DNA from: Chrysomallon squamiferum
Taxonomy: Eukaryota; Mollusca; Gastropoda; Neomphalida; Peltospiridae
Length of the DNA: 64,000 bases
Direction of reading: 5' to 3'
Assembly: GCA_012295275.1 (NCBI GenBank)
Contig: CM022679.1
Span: forward strand, 25,836,407 to 25,900,406
The notes below the pieces were generated by a model. That model saw nothing but the letters and a program-made list of their open reading frames with translations, ran no database searches and was not told the origin of the DNA. The position numbers and the translations under genes are program-made. Below, piece after piece: positions 41,540-53,800 of the stretch (positions are counted from its first letter, which is position 1; each line of letters begins with the position of its first letter).

Positions 41540-43146
41540 TATTATTATTATTATTTTAAATTTACAGGGATGTCTACAAACATTAAAAATGCAAAACTGT
41601 AAAATTCTCATTCTTAGAGCACTGTAGCGGACATTGTATGGGTCTTCAAGAAGAGTCATTCTCAACACACACAGGGTTTACTGAGTGAGAATGAAAATTG
41701 CTAAAAAGACTGAATTTCCACCAGTGAAAACTGTAAAACCTCTGCCTGCTCCAATGTAGACATCAAGGAAGAAGAGAAGAGGAAAAAGGTAATTTAGCAT
41801 TAGAAGTTGTCTTCTTTTTCTTTTCCTCATTTTGTTATTTATTTATTAATTTAGTTAGTAAGTTAGTCAGTTATGAATCTCGAGAAACCTATATTATTTA
41901 AAATGAATTACGTTTGTTTACTTGTTAATTTAAAAGAATTTGATTAAGATCAACAGTCCATTTTCTGAAATGTTAAATTTCTTTTCTTTTTTTCCTTATA
42001 TTTACGTTTCAGCTTTCATAAGTTTTTATTTCTTAATTTTTAATAAATTAATTCTACATTAAAAATACATTTGAAACACACACACACACACACACACATT
42101 GCAAAGGTATATTTAATATCGTTTTAAAATGTTATTAAATACTTTACTGAAACCTGTAAACTCTTGTGTATTACCAGTGATTAAAACATACGAGACTATT
42201 AATCTACCATGTTTAGATAAGTGAACCTATTAATTAAATTAATCTATATTTCTATAGATAGAGAGCGGAAGATGTATATTAAGAAGATGTTGGCTGCTGT
42301 GCAAATCAGCATCAGACAAGAATCGTGATCCAGTCGCTGATTCCAAGACTAAAATAAGAATATCGAACATTTTACATTCAGAAAATGTTTATTGATTGTC
42401 TGAGCCATTGCAGAAAATGTGCATGTACGTAAGCATGTAAAATATTTAAGATATGTGATTAAAATAATAAAACACAGGATTAGAATATTTTATGTAAAGA
42501 ATTGACAAGATTAATTTTTAAACTGATGATTTTTCTTTTGTCACACATCTTGCAAATAATAATACATTTGATGCTGTAATGTTTATGTTTTTTCAACTAT
42601 TGTCCTCCCTAACAATACATTTTCAACTTGATGTTGCTCAATTACGAGATGGATAATTTTATGTTAATATCTGTATAAGACAATAAGAGTTATTCCCCTT
42701 ATGACTTATGAGTTATATTCTTTGAAGTAATAAGAGAAACAAAATAACAAAGTACCCAAATGGGCCGTTTAATATGAAATAATAAAAATATAATATAATC
42801 TGAATTTATAAAATACTTGATATTAATTACAGAAATCTTAATTAATATATCAAAATTATCTGTTTATCTTATATTCTCACATCAGAAAATAATAATGTTT
42901 ACCCATTCTACAACAGAGTTCATACGACTGAATTACATTTTCATCCTTTAACTTGTAAATATTGATATAACCAATTTAACATGTTATATCCAAACTACTT
43001 AATTAAGAATGAATTGCATTCAAACGAAATACTAAAACCACTATAATCTGCCTAGATAAAAACAGGTGAATTATTTTAACAATAAAAAGAAAAAAGGTAA
43101 CACGGAGAAATGTGTTGACAGGAAAGGTCTGTTTCTTCTCGATGAA
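40316..43146 (+). repeat. Tandem repeat unit 4, partial and diverged
   Basis: Begins GAATGCTACCAACTGTTCAC like unit 3. After ~40900 it is clearly diverged from units 1-3 yet recognisably related (AAGCTT..., CAAGCGCTC, CTTCATAATGTA in order). It matches the left inverted arm much more closely than the other units. Confidence 0.75.
41464..41559. repeat. (ATT)n microsatellite
   Basis: Nearly perfect ATT run with a small interruption near 41539. Partner of the (AAT)n run at 4510-4575. Confidence 0.97.
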
Positions 43147-43373
43147 CTGCACAGCGGCTCTGTACAGTGACAGTACACGAAACTGAGTCCACTTCGCTTC
43201 CCAGTAGACTTTTCCTTACATCCAGCCTTCCATCTCACAGCACACTGACGAATAACTCTTATCCCTCCTTGATCGCTGACTGAATAAAAGTTTAAAAATA
43301 ATTATAATAATAATTAAAAAATAATAATGTTTTCCTGTGTTTTCGGAAAATAATATATTTATATATATATATA

Positions 43374-43460
43374 CAGTGGTACCTTCATTTACGAGTTTAA
43401 TTCGTTCCGTGACCGAGCTCGTATTTCAAATGAGCTCGTATATCAAATCAATTTTCCCAA
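43374..43460 (+). mobile_element. Mariner/pogo-like MITE end
   Basis: CAGTGGTACCTTCATTTACG follows a (TA)n tract, as expected for an element inserting at TA. Internal short palindromic blocks repeat GAGCTCGTAT. The same CAGTGGTA(C/T)C end appears at 33101, 36817, 40889 and, inverted, at 5142-5146. The opposite end may be the CTCGTATATACTCAGGT stretch near 44050, but it is too diverged to fix the boundary. No transposase is present. Confidence 0.5.
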
Positions 43461-43549
43461 ATGAAATTAATTTCATTACTCCGTTCCAGCTCCACAAAAA
43501 CAACCCCAATTTTTTGTAACCTTTTTTAAATAAGAAAAATGTATGTATG

Positions 43550-43592
<43 letters not shown>

Positions 43593-44749
43593 AGTATTGC
43601 ATAAAAAAAAAAAAAAAGAGAATTTAAAGAAATAAATTGGTTTTGTAAAGTTTATTTATCTTGGAGATCAGACAAATTATTTTATCGCCTTTGCCTGAAG
43701 TCACAGCCTTTGTCGACTCCTTCTGTTTCAGTATGGTACATATCATAGAAGTACTACGCTCGTACTGTCTAGCCATGCAGCTCGCTCATGTTTTTCTATG
43801 ATTTCATGCTTTAATTCAATGGACATCATCCGATTCTTCTTCTCATGTTTTTGCACTCATTTCTTTCCATGGTTTTGGCATTCAATGAAACATCATCAAC
43901 AGAGATGCTTCCGCGGCGTGTTGACCTCGTGAAGTAAACTGAGACGCTGCTGGGCTGTTATATTTTCGTTGGGAACAAGCGGCGGCGTATCAGAAGCTCT
44001 CTCGCAAAAACGTTTCGGAAAAAGTAGACCACACTGTTCGTATAAAACTCGTATATACTCAGGTGAGACAAAATATATATATAAAAACAAAAATGAAACA
44101 TTATTCATGCTTTATATATGGAAGTTAAGTGTTTTATCAAAATATGTAAATATTGTCGTAGTTTTCAAATTTATTAATTTTAGTTTTATTTACTAATGTT
44201 ATTGTTGTTGCTATTATTGTTCATCCTTACTGTTGCTGTGTTATCTTCATCATCATCATCATCATCATTATTATTATTATTATTGTTGTTGTTGTTGTTG
44301 TTGCTGTTGTTGGTATTATTGTTGTTGTTATTGTTGTTGTTTTCTTATATCATGCTCTAAAGAAGTATCATGTTTGTTCAGGTGAGGTTTTAAAGACTGT
44401 GGAAGAAAAACAAAATATCTTACAGGAACATTAATTATTTGTAAAATTCTTCCAAGCTGTATTAATTTATTTTTATTTTTTATTTTGTTTTTATTATTAT
44501 TTTTTTTTTTTTTTATATTTTTATATATATATATTTTTTATTGTTTTTATTTTATAATAATTATTTTATTTTATTTTATTTTTTATTGTTTTTTATGATT
44601 AATAAATAGTCCTCTGATTTATAATTGTTTATTCAGTATTACTCGATTTTTTTTTCTTCTGGTTGCACATATGCCTAGGAAATAAATATTGAAACTGATG
44701 ATGCAATTAGTGTTGTTAATTTATCCTTTCTAAATGTATTTCATCATTT

Positions 44750-44752
<3 letters not shown>
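43461..44752. other. Non-coding DNA before the TRPM-type exon
   Basis: The block 43680-44060 is less AT-rich than its surroundings and may be the body of the MITE. From 44230 there are (ATC)n, (TTG)n and A/T-rich tracts. No exon is supported. Confidence 0.55.

Positions 44753-44819
<67 letters not shown>
44753..44819. repeat. (CT)n microsatellite
   Basis: A pure CT run that extends close to the polypyrimidine tract of the next exon. Confidence 0.98.
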
Positions 44820-44825
<6 letters not shown>

Positions 44826-44865
44826 TATTTGTTATTTAATTTCTTTTCTTTTTAATTTAATTTAG

Positions 44866-45029
44866 GAGCTTGGATTATTACAGGAGGTACAGGAAAAGGA
44901 ATTATGAAGATGGTTGGAGAAGCTGTGAATGAATATATACTTGCTGGTAAACAAAATGAAAATATTGTTACTCTTGGTATAGCAACATGGGGAATAGTTT
45001 CTTACAGAAAAGCTTTAGAGGCAGAAAGG
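44866..45029 (+). CDS. TRPM-type channel exon (N-terminal SLOG/MHR region)
   Basis: A 164-nt exon with acceptor TTTAATTTAG and donor AGG|GTGAGT; entry phase 1, exit phase 0. It encodes (G)AWIITGGTGKGIMK, then a helix (MVGEAVNEYILAG), then IVTLGIATWGIVSYR. This is the signature of the TRPM cation-channel N-terminal homology region (SLOG fold), where a GAW-[IV]-x-TGG-x-x-x-G-[VI]-MK string is followed by V-x-[IL]-GIA-x-W. Other TRPM exons should lie up- and downstream on the plus strand, but none is visible from 43 to 64 kb, where two other genes follow. It may be one exon of a gene with very long introns, an orphan duplicated exon, or a scaffold misjoin. The TRPM class call is confident; the subtype is not. 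Confidence 0.8.
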
Positions 45030-46929
45030 GTGAGTTTCAGCTGGCTATACTTGTACTGGCATAATTATAGGTACACTGGTAAACTTCAGAATATACTTTT
45101 GAACTGATATAGCTTTAATAAGTTAATAAATAATAACTGTTACAAAATATAAATGGAAAATTAGAACACAGAGCTCAAAGAGTTAATAATTGTAATTTTA
45201 TAAGTTGGCTAAAGATTTGATTTTTTGAATGCTCTGTTTAAGAAAGATAAGTTAATCTATTTTTTAAAATTCAGAATTAAAATAAAAACTGAATTATCAG
45301 CTTATGTACATATTTGTTTAGTGTGTTAGTATATTATGTAATATCTGTGTTAAGATATTTTGTACATTTTCAAGAAAATACAATCTCTCTCTCTCTCTCT
45401 CTCATCTTTCTCTAGACATGTTGTATATATTTCTGTCTCTTTGTTCAGTTTATAAACTATTTAAAAAATATATATTTATAAAAATCTGATGAACATTCCG
45501 GAAAAAAACTAAAACTGATTATCTGTTAAACATACAAAAATGTGTTTACAGTGTAATGCTTATCACTGGTAACATCTATTTGAACATCAACATTGCCAGC
45601 ATAGTTGCACACATATCAGACAAGTATGTTAGGTAAATCATGATTTTATAATCATCTTTCATAGACATGTTGTATCTTTGGCTTTGTTATATTATTTAAA
45701 AAAATACATATTTTAAAATGATGGAAACAAAAATTCCAATAGTCAATAACACTTGTCTTTCATATAAAAGATGGTGACATTCCAATACTAACAGTTGTTT
45801 TGATATAAAACAGATAAGTAAAATATCAGTGATTAGTCAGAATGGGTCAACTGATCCCACAGCACTGAGAACTGTAGTCAACCACCAAGCAAAAGGAAAC
45901 ACTTCTAGATTTGTACAACAGATGTGTATATTTGAGAAGTATTGTCAATTCTGACCACATAAAAAACACACAACACCAAACATAAATATGTTATAAATCA
46001 TTTATTAACCATTCTTGTTTCAATTTTAAAAAGGCATCAAGTGAACTAAATAAATAAATAAATATTAAGTTATGTATTTTCTTAAAGTTATAAAATTACA
46101 AAAATGTTCATGAATTAAATTTTTTTGAAGTCTTAAAATGTGAAAAAAAAACCCAACACAAACAAACAAAAAAACTTGTCAAATGAATGCTGAAATTTGC
46201 TGGGATTAAATAATTTTGAACTCAAGTTTTGAAATGTACGAGTGCTGATATGTAAACAAACTGCACTAAATGTAAAGTGTCTCTACAAATAAAAGCCTGT
46301 ATCATTATGGAAATGATGTCATGACAATAGGTTAAACTACAAACTTAATGCACTGTCATGACTCTGTTGTTTTATAGTCACATGAACTGTAGCAATTACT
46401 TGGCTGTATACAAAATTTATTAGTTTTGTACACAGTGGGTACATTTAAACCTCACCGAGATTTGACATATGCAAAATTGAATTTCATTAATTATAATTAA
46501 GAGATAACAAAAAAGAAAGAAAACAGAAAGAAGCAAAAAACCTACATATAAAATAGGTTAAATGTTTTACTTACAGAATATTAAAGTTTTTGAAAATCTA
46601 TTTTAAAAAAAAGAAAAAAGAAAAAAAGATACAAAGATCTTGAAAATCTACTTCTTCACCTATGACAGATTAAACTGAAAAATCAGCCAACAGCTAAATT
46701 TATTTCATTTATTAAAAATTTACAAAGGAGAAATTAAAATACCATTATAACAAAGAATTAAAGAAGTAGTTTAAAAATTTATACCAAATTATAAATTATA
46801 CATGTTTTTATTATTTCTAGATTTGAAGACATTGTTTTTTATTCCCACAGACTAACTGTAGCAACTTTTATATTTATATTAAACAAAATATTAATTTAAA
46901 TAATTAACAGAGAAGAATTTAACAGTACA

Positions 46930-46938
<9 letters not shown>

Positions 46939-46975
<37 letters not shown>
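46939..46975. repeat. (CA)n microsatellite
   Basis: CA run preceded by a short CT run. Confidence 0.97.
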
Positions 46976-46979
<4 letters not shown>

Positions 46980-47549
46980 ATGAAATCAAAAAAAGTTATC
47001 AAAATGCTTATTTATGCAAAAGTAAAAAGATTATAACAATATTTAGAACTTGTATGTTTAATGACAGCTCTAAACAACAAGATAACAGTTATAAAACAAT
47101 ATTTAGCCATAGTAAGGCACAAACATTAAAATGAACACAATTCTGTGATAGAGGCACTTGCCCCCTATACCTCCCCCAAATGACAGAAAAGAAAGAAAGG
47201 AACAGATTTTGCCCTGCACTTCAGTTTACATCTTAATCAGTATCAGACGACTGAGAAAATATGAGTATTTATTTCTCTATAAGCGTCCATTTAACACAAA
47301 TATTATAATATTTTAAGTAGTCATTGATTTGTTATTGTAAAAAAGTTACATTAAACACTGTTATTCACAATTAACTGCTTAAAAATATCATTATTTTATT
47401 ATTACAATATTGAAAGATGCATGGAAACTGTATGTCTAATGTAGCCTGTGACTTGACATTCTGAATCACCAGAAAATAACATTTTCAGAAAAGCCATTTT
47501 ACAGGTCATTGCCAATACTCATTTTCATTTAATAAAATTTATTAGCCAG

Positions 47550-47588
<39 letters not shown>
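47550..47588. repeat. Poly(A) tract
   Basis: About 39 consecutive A. It could be the tail of a retroposed sequence, but I see no recognisable SINE or LINE body upstream. Confidence 0.95.
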
Positions 47589-47589
<1 letters not shown>

Positions 47590-49402
47590 ATTCTGATTGC
47601 AATCACCTGTCATTAAAGTAATTGTTTCCCTACTGTTATGTTTGTGTATATATATAAAAAAATAATAATAATAAAATAAAAAAATAAAACAGAGACTGAC
47701 CTCTACTTTTTTCACTAGAAAAAATTAAAGCTGGATCTATTCACTAAACTTATGTTTTTATTACTATAATATATATAAGCAGAAAAAACAGAAGAAAAAA
47801 TACAAAATACAAACTCAAAATTAAAAAACACAAAAATAACTGAAAATTATAAAATCTGATGCATTCTAGCAGAATAATTAGTACAAAAAAAATATATCAT
47901 TTAAAATTAAGTGAACACATTAAAACTAAATAAACACTATTACAAAATTATGCACATATATGAAAAACAAAAATTGAGCAAATTTAAATATAGTGCTTAA
48001 AATAGTATGATAGCATGCATTATGTAACAGTGTTACTTCAATAGGTAAATATAATTAATTAAATATGCAGAATATATTTATTTATATTGTGATGAGGTAA
48101 ACAGATAAATAAATAAATAAATTAATAATAATAATAATAATAACATGAACATAACAAATATATTGAAACTAAATCTGTCTTCTCAATTGTTTAGAAAATT
48201 CACTCAATTTTAAAACTAAACTGAATTAATTTTTTTTGTATTTAAAAAGACAAAAGTATTTGTAACATATCTGGTTTCATGAAATAAAACAATGTTATTT
48301 TTTATTATTATTGCTTTTTTTCGTTTTTTCTGATGCTAGATATTAAAGCTAGTTACTGGGGGAAAAAAAATCGTATAATGTAAAAAAAAGAAAGAAAATA
48401 AATAAATAAATAAAAAAAAAAAGGCCCAAAACACCCCAGTAAATTAAAAAATAAAAACAAATCAATGATAGAGAAAGAAAAATAGAACTATTTGTGGTTT
48501 CCAAATAAATTTTTCAGCATACAAAAATCTCTATAAATGTAATCACTAAATTATTTTACACTAAAAATGAACCAGAAATATTTTTCTAACAATATACAGA
48601 AACTAGAGTATTGTGCAGCTTTTTCATAGTAAAAAAAAATGAAGTGCATAAAAACAAGTAATAAATGTTTACATCCACATGGAAAATACTCAAAACATGA
48701 ATGTCAAAACAAAAGACTGTGCTATAAAAACTAAAAACAAAAGTTAATCAAAACACAGCATACAGTCCAACAACCTATACCCTGTATTATATAAAACCAA
48801 TGGTCCAAAAATATAGAATGCAATATTATAACAAATACATAACTTGTGTCTTAATGTTATGAAATATTCCAATGATTGTAAGTAATAAGTATTTTAAATA
48901 TTTCTTCAGTCTGATATTGAGACAAGGCATTAATACTTAGTGATGTGTATTTAATACTGTTTCGTGGATTTAATCATAAATGGAAAATACCAGATTTTCT
49001 GTTTAACATGCCAAAATTTGAAAAAAGAACCAAGCTTGTCACATATGGCTCTACAAATAATGATAATTTAAAAACAAATGATAAAAATGTATCTCCAAAG
49101 TCTCAGTTTAAAATGAAAATGGCACGGCATACATATTAAGCTCTTTTCAATCAAATAGAGTAATAAAATGTTGTTTTAATCATTTCCTTTCATAAACATC
49201 TGAAATTGATAAATTTGACTGGGGAAACAAACATCAGCAAAAACATATTTAACGTTGTAAATGTGTATTTTTACCAACGTATTATAATTTAAACAGTTTA
49301 TGTATATACATCATTATATGTATGTATGTATTAATGTATATTCTAAAACAGATTAAAAACAATAGTTTTATAATTAAATTGATAAATGACAACAGGAATC
49401 TG

Positions 49403-49433
<31 letters not shown>

Positions 49434-50366
49434 GACAAATTTTCTGCTACTCAAGAAAATTAATAGCAATACAGTATGAAAAAACAGACTTCATTTCTGC
49501 TATTAAAATAAATGTGACCAAATTTCCACATGAGCATTATAAAGTGTGTTCTTTTTTTGTGTGTGATAGTTACAGCTATTTAATGTAAACAAAAATAAGT
49601 TATTGCATTTTGAAGCAAAAACTATCGATAAAGAAAGCATGGATTCTTGCTACTCATATTTGTTATTAATATTAATGCTGTTAACAAAAAAAATGCATGA
49701 TTTTTTGCCCATTTATGTTTCACAGATATGAAAATGAAAGAAAACTAAACAACAATATATTATTTAATTGCTAATGATATGAAAATGGCCATGTGCATTT
49801 CTAAAAAAACTGCAAGTATGGCACCTTTTAAAAATGGTTTAAAAATATGTATTTTTAATTGTATTCAATCATCATTTCAGTTAAGAGCACTGTAATGTAA
49901 AAATAAGAAAATAAAAAAATAATTCTCCGAGTTAAACATAAAAATAAAAAATAAAAAATGATAATTATCAATAAAAATATTGTTTGAAGACAAGTGATTG
50001 TTAATGACTATTTTCTACTAATCATCACATAACTGCATGATAACAAAAATCAAAATTTCTTAAAGATTTAAATATAGATTTAGTGATTTTATTTATTTTA
50101 CACAGATTATTCTGTCATGCTGGTAAAACTGATAACACATCAGAATGTGTCATATCGCTGTCTGTTTTATTATTAAAACTATTGCACAAATCAGACAATT
50201 AACCGTTGATTTATAAAATCTTTTTTTTTTTTACCAAAAATATTTCAAAAAGCAAGAAAATGAATATAAATATTAATACTGGTGTATATATATAAATTCA
50301 ATCCATTTCTTCAACAGAATAAATTCATTACCAGATTAATTAATTGTTTTTCTTATACCTCTATGC

Positions 50367-50625
50367 CAGGGATTGGCAACCTTTTGGAAAGAAGGGGCCT
50401 GATAGGTATGCATTATATATACACAGACCCACACACTGACATCTCTCTCTGTCTCTCAATTATATCTTCAATATTGAGCACCAAAATGGGATGCTAGGAA
50501 GCAAAGCTGCTTTAGTCTGGAGGTGTAAAGAAAACACAACAAAGTTACTGTAATAATTGGTGTCCGAGTGTTCAGCTGGTGGGCCAGACTAAAATATCTC
50601 ATAAGACAAGGGTTGCTGACCCCTG
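50367..50625. mobile_element. Non-autonomous hAT-type MITE
   Basis: The ends form a terminal inverted repeat: CAGGGATTGGCAACCTTTT on the left, and CAGGGGTCAGCAACCCTTG when the right end is read in reverse complement. CAGGG-T-x-x-GCAACC ends are characteristic of hAT (Charlie-like) elements. The 259-bp body has no transposase. An exact 8-bp target duplication is not evident, so the insertion is old. It lies just beyond the RhoGAP stop codon, probably in its 3' UTR. Confidence 0.75.
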
Positions 50626-50829
50626 TTTTATACAAGTAAAAAAAAATAAAAAAAATAAAAAAATTAATTGAATAAAAATAAAAAAAAGGAAAAAAAAAGA
50701 GTTTAATTTAAAAGGCACTTGAATCTGACGATTTAGAATTCATTTCTAAATGTTAACTAAATGACTGAGCATTTTCCAGTATCAAAAAACACCAACAAAT
50801 TTGAATAAAAAACACAAAAAACTAACAAC

Positions 50830-52198
50830 TTAGCTCTGTGCTAGATCACCGTACTGCATCTGATACTGGTGAAGCTGTTGTTTTAACTTTACTACTGCTT
50901 CTACAGCTTCGGCCCTGCCTCTGCTTTCTGTCTCGAATTTGGCGTTCTGAGTTTTGAACACTGCTTCCAGGGTCTCAATGCGCTTTTCATATTTCTCTTT
51001 CATGTTGTCTATCTCGGCTCTGAGAGCTTTCACTGTCGTGTCATACTTGCTTTTCTGTTTGGTGATAATTTCTTTCAGTGCCTCGATCTCTTTGATTCTG
51101 GCTTCCATGTCAGCTTGTGTAAAATACTGATCCTGTTCTTGCGATCTCCCGACAGAACTGGTCTGTGTTTCTTTTGTGATCTGGTTTGATGAATTTGACT
51201 GCTGGCTGCTCATTTTGTTTTCGGCTGAAGGTCCTTGTGAATCTGGAGCTGATGGCACACAGGAGTCTGGACTTGTAGGAATGCTGGTTTCTGGTTCTGA
51301 CTGGCTGCTCAGTGTACGACTCACTCTTTGACCTCGCACAATCTTTGACTTTCTTTTTGGTGGAACGGGTCGTCCATCTTCTGCCAGCTTTGGACTATTC
51401 ACTTGCAGACTAGGGGTGCTGCTGGCAGAATTGTGTCGAAGAACAACATCATTATCTTCAGCAGGAAAATGACTGTCGCTGAATTCCAGCGGAGACAAAG
51501 AAGCCTCAGTTACATCTGTGTTACTCTTTCTTTGAGCAGCTGTGTCTTCAAACCGCAATCCTTCAAGATCCAGGATGCCTTTGTTCACAGAACTGGCTTG
51601 AAGAACAGGATGCTGATCATCGCTTTGAGACAATCTTAAAAGATCTTCAACTGGAACAGGTTCAGGTGTTCTGGAACCAGAGTCGTATTCGAGTTCAAAC
51701 ACGATATCAAAATAATTGATAAGCATGAACGCTAACTGCTGTGCTATATCTGCAGTCATCATGAACAGCTCTGGATTGTCATCCATGTGACGAATAATGT
51801 TAGGACCGAACACAGTCGCAATGTTGAGCATGGACATCTTGTTTACAGAAGAATGCTGTCCAACCGCATTTAACATCTGACAAAGGTATTTCAAAATGTT
51901 GTAATTATCAACAGGCAGGTGAGGCATATAAGCTTTCAAGTCAGCAACCACGTTCAGTTTGACAGATTCTTCTTTGGCATCGAGGAATCGTAAGGCAAAA
52001 TTCATGAATTTCTGATAATGTTTGCATGGGATTATGGACTCTGGAAGTTCTCGTAGATACAATTTGAGCAATGAAGAGACGCTGTGGACATCAGCCTCGT
52101 ACTTTGCTAGAGAAACTTGTTCTCCACAGTCAAATTTTTCTTTTAAATCACGTATTACACTTGCTCTTCCTGGCAGTCTAAACACAAACAGAAAATAT

Positions 52199-52233
<35 letters not shown>

Positions 52234-53739
52234 AAATTCAAAGTATCTGGAACACATTAAGATGAAAAAAAAAAATTAAATTTGACTTTTCACAAATATT
52301 AACTTATGATAAATAAAACAATAGATAATTATAAATGAGGCAGAGTAAATGAGTCAAACTATATATTTTTCAAATAAACATTAATAGAATTAATATAATT
52401 TCCGTTTAGAAATTATTCAAATCTATTTGCTATATACCTAGAAAACTGATACTATTTCTGACCGAATGAAATTAATATTTATTTCTTGTCTTAATGTAAT
52501 TTATCTCCACTCACAGATAGCAAAATAATAACTGGGTACTAAATGTTTGATAAATTAATTTTATTCTTCTGTTACTGATATGAAAGCAAAAGATAACTAT
52601 TAGAAATAAAATGTTCCTATATACAAGAATCAATAAAAAATTCAACACCATTCCTAAGTTAATTTAAATATTTCTTGTATATTAAATGACTATTGTCATC
52701 AGTAAAATCAATTCAGCACCTAAAAAGTCCTTCTGCTTTAAGACCATTTTTATAAATAAATTCCACACATTCTTCAATTATAAATGGAATTTTTCGGTTA
52801 TGTTGATGTTCGTACTTCATGGTTTCTTCAATTTTCTGTCCAAATATTGCTGCAAAAAGAAAAAAAAAAATGCTTGTATTAAGTAATTTTTGTTAAGAAC
52901 AAAAAACCGAGTAAAATGAAAAAGTCAACCAGACCCTCCCCAACATCAGAACAGCATTACCTCCTCCTAGTTTAGCATAGAGGGCGTGTCTTAGAGCCTT
53001 TATCCAGCCTTGTCGTTCAGCATCAGAAGACGCACACAAACATACTGTCTCATGATTGTCATTCTTTTTCTCAGTGTTTCGATGACTTTTAGCTGCAAGT
53101 AAAACAGAATGCTTAACAATCATCTTCTGTTTTTGCTGTAAAAAAAAAAAAACACCAACTAATCCTCAATAACAGAGTATTTACTCTTTTTTTGATCAAA
53201 ATTAAACAACAAAACAAATAAATACAACTCAGCAAGTTGTGATAGGAAGAGTATTGGTCCTAGTATGGACAACTACAATAGTCTGATGTGGACAAGGGAT
53301 GAAAAACAATATGGTAAACATCATTCTTAAGACAAAGACAACGGAATTTAAAAGTCCACTTTGAGAGAGCACAATACATCACCAGCTTTTGTGACCATAA
53401 TGTAATCAAAGACCGACATACAGTTTATCACATTTATTAACTGATGAAAATATGCCAGTGCTATTTGTAATTATTCATATACAACCGAAGAAAATTCTCA
53501 CCTAAAACTATTTCAAAGATGAAGTGGTCTGGTTCGTCAGGACTGATGGGCTGTTCCAAAATCCTGTGCTGGTCGAGAAGAATGCTGCCTTGAGATTTGA
53601 TGTCATCTTCCTTTATATAGTAGATGAGAAATCTTCCAGACAGAACAAAGTAACGATGCTGCCATGTTGATTTCATAATTCCACCTCTCTTCATTAACCA
53701 TCCACGCTTTGTTAAACCTTCAGAGCTAGGCCTGGCCAT
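50830..53739 (-). CDS. ARHGAP24: Rho GTPase-activating protein, ARHGAP22/24/25 (FilGAP) family
   Basis: It would stimulate GTP hydrolysis by Rac/Rho-type GTPases at the membrane or actin cortex. Four minus-strand exons join in phase: 53502-53739, 52961-53092, 52720-52849, 50830-52177; 1848 nt, 615 residues, stop TAA. Residues ~8-117 are a PH domain (GWLMKRGG, WQHRYFVLSG, ending GWIKALRHALY). The linker GGAIFGQKIEETMKYE is typical of this subfamily. The RhoGAP domain spans ~125-315: arginine finger Arg167 in EGLFR-LPG, split across an exon junction; LLKLYLRELPE at ~205-215; and NKMSMLNIATVFGPN. A Ser/Pro-rich linker and a C-terminal coiled coil (~517-612) complete the ARHGAP22/24/25 architecture. 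I cannot say which of the three vertebrate paralogues it is closest to; a single invertebrate orthologue is likely, so the symbol is provisional. The start ATG lies just after a possible UTR acceptor. Confidence 0.93.
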
Positions 53740-53752
53740 TTTCTAACTATCA

Positions 53753-53800
<48 letters not shown>

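Larger units (their letters stand above)
37722..43146 (+). repeat. Right arm of the ~5-kb inverted segmental duplication
   Basis: Reverse-complement partner of 2913-7867. It spans the second half of unit 3 and all of partial unit 4. Homology ends sharply at GATGAA (43141-43146), after which the two flanks differ completely. The arms are ~30 kb apart and enclose GAR1, the small-protein gene and the domain-array gene. Confidence 0.85.
45030..50366. other. Long AT-rich non-coding interval
   Basis: Holds short (CT)n at ~45386, (CT)n(CA)n at 46931-46975, a ~39-base poly-A at 47550-47588, (AAT)n at ~48125 and ~49405, and many A-rich patches. The right part probably includes the 3' UTR of the minus-strand RhoGAP gene. 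I found no further TRPM exon on the plus strand. Confidence 0.6.

Noticed and set aside
51403-51639. 78-codon plus-strand frame inside the RhoGAP last exon
   Set aside because: Antisense shadow of a clearly coding exon; no family resemblance.
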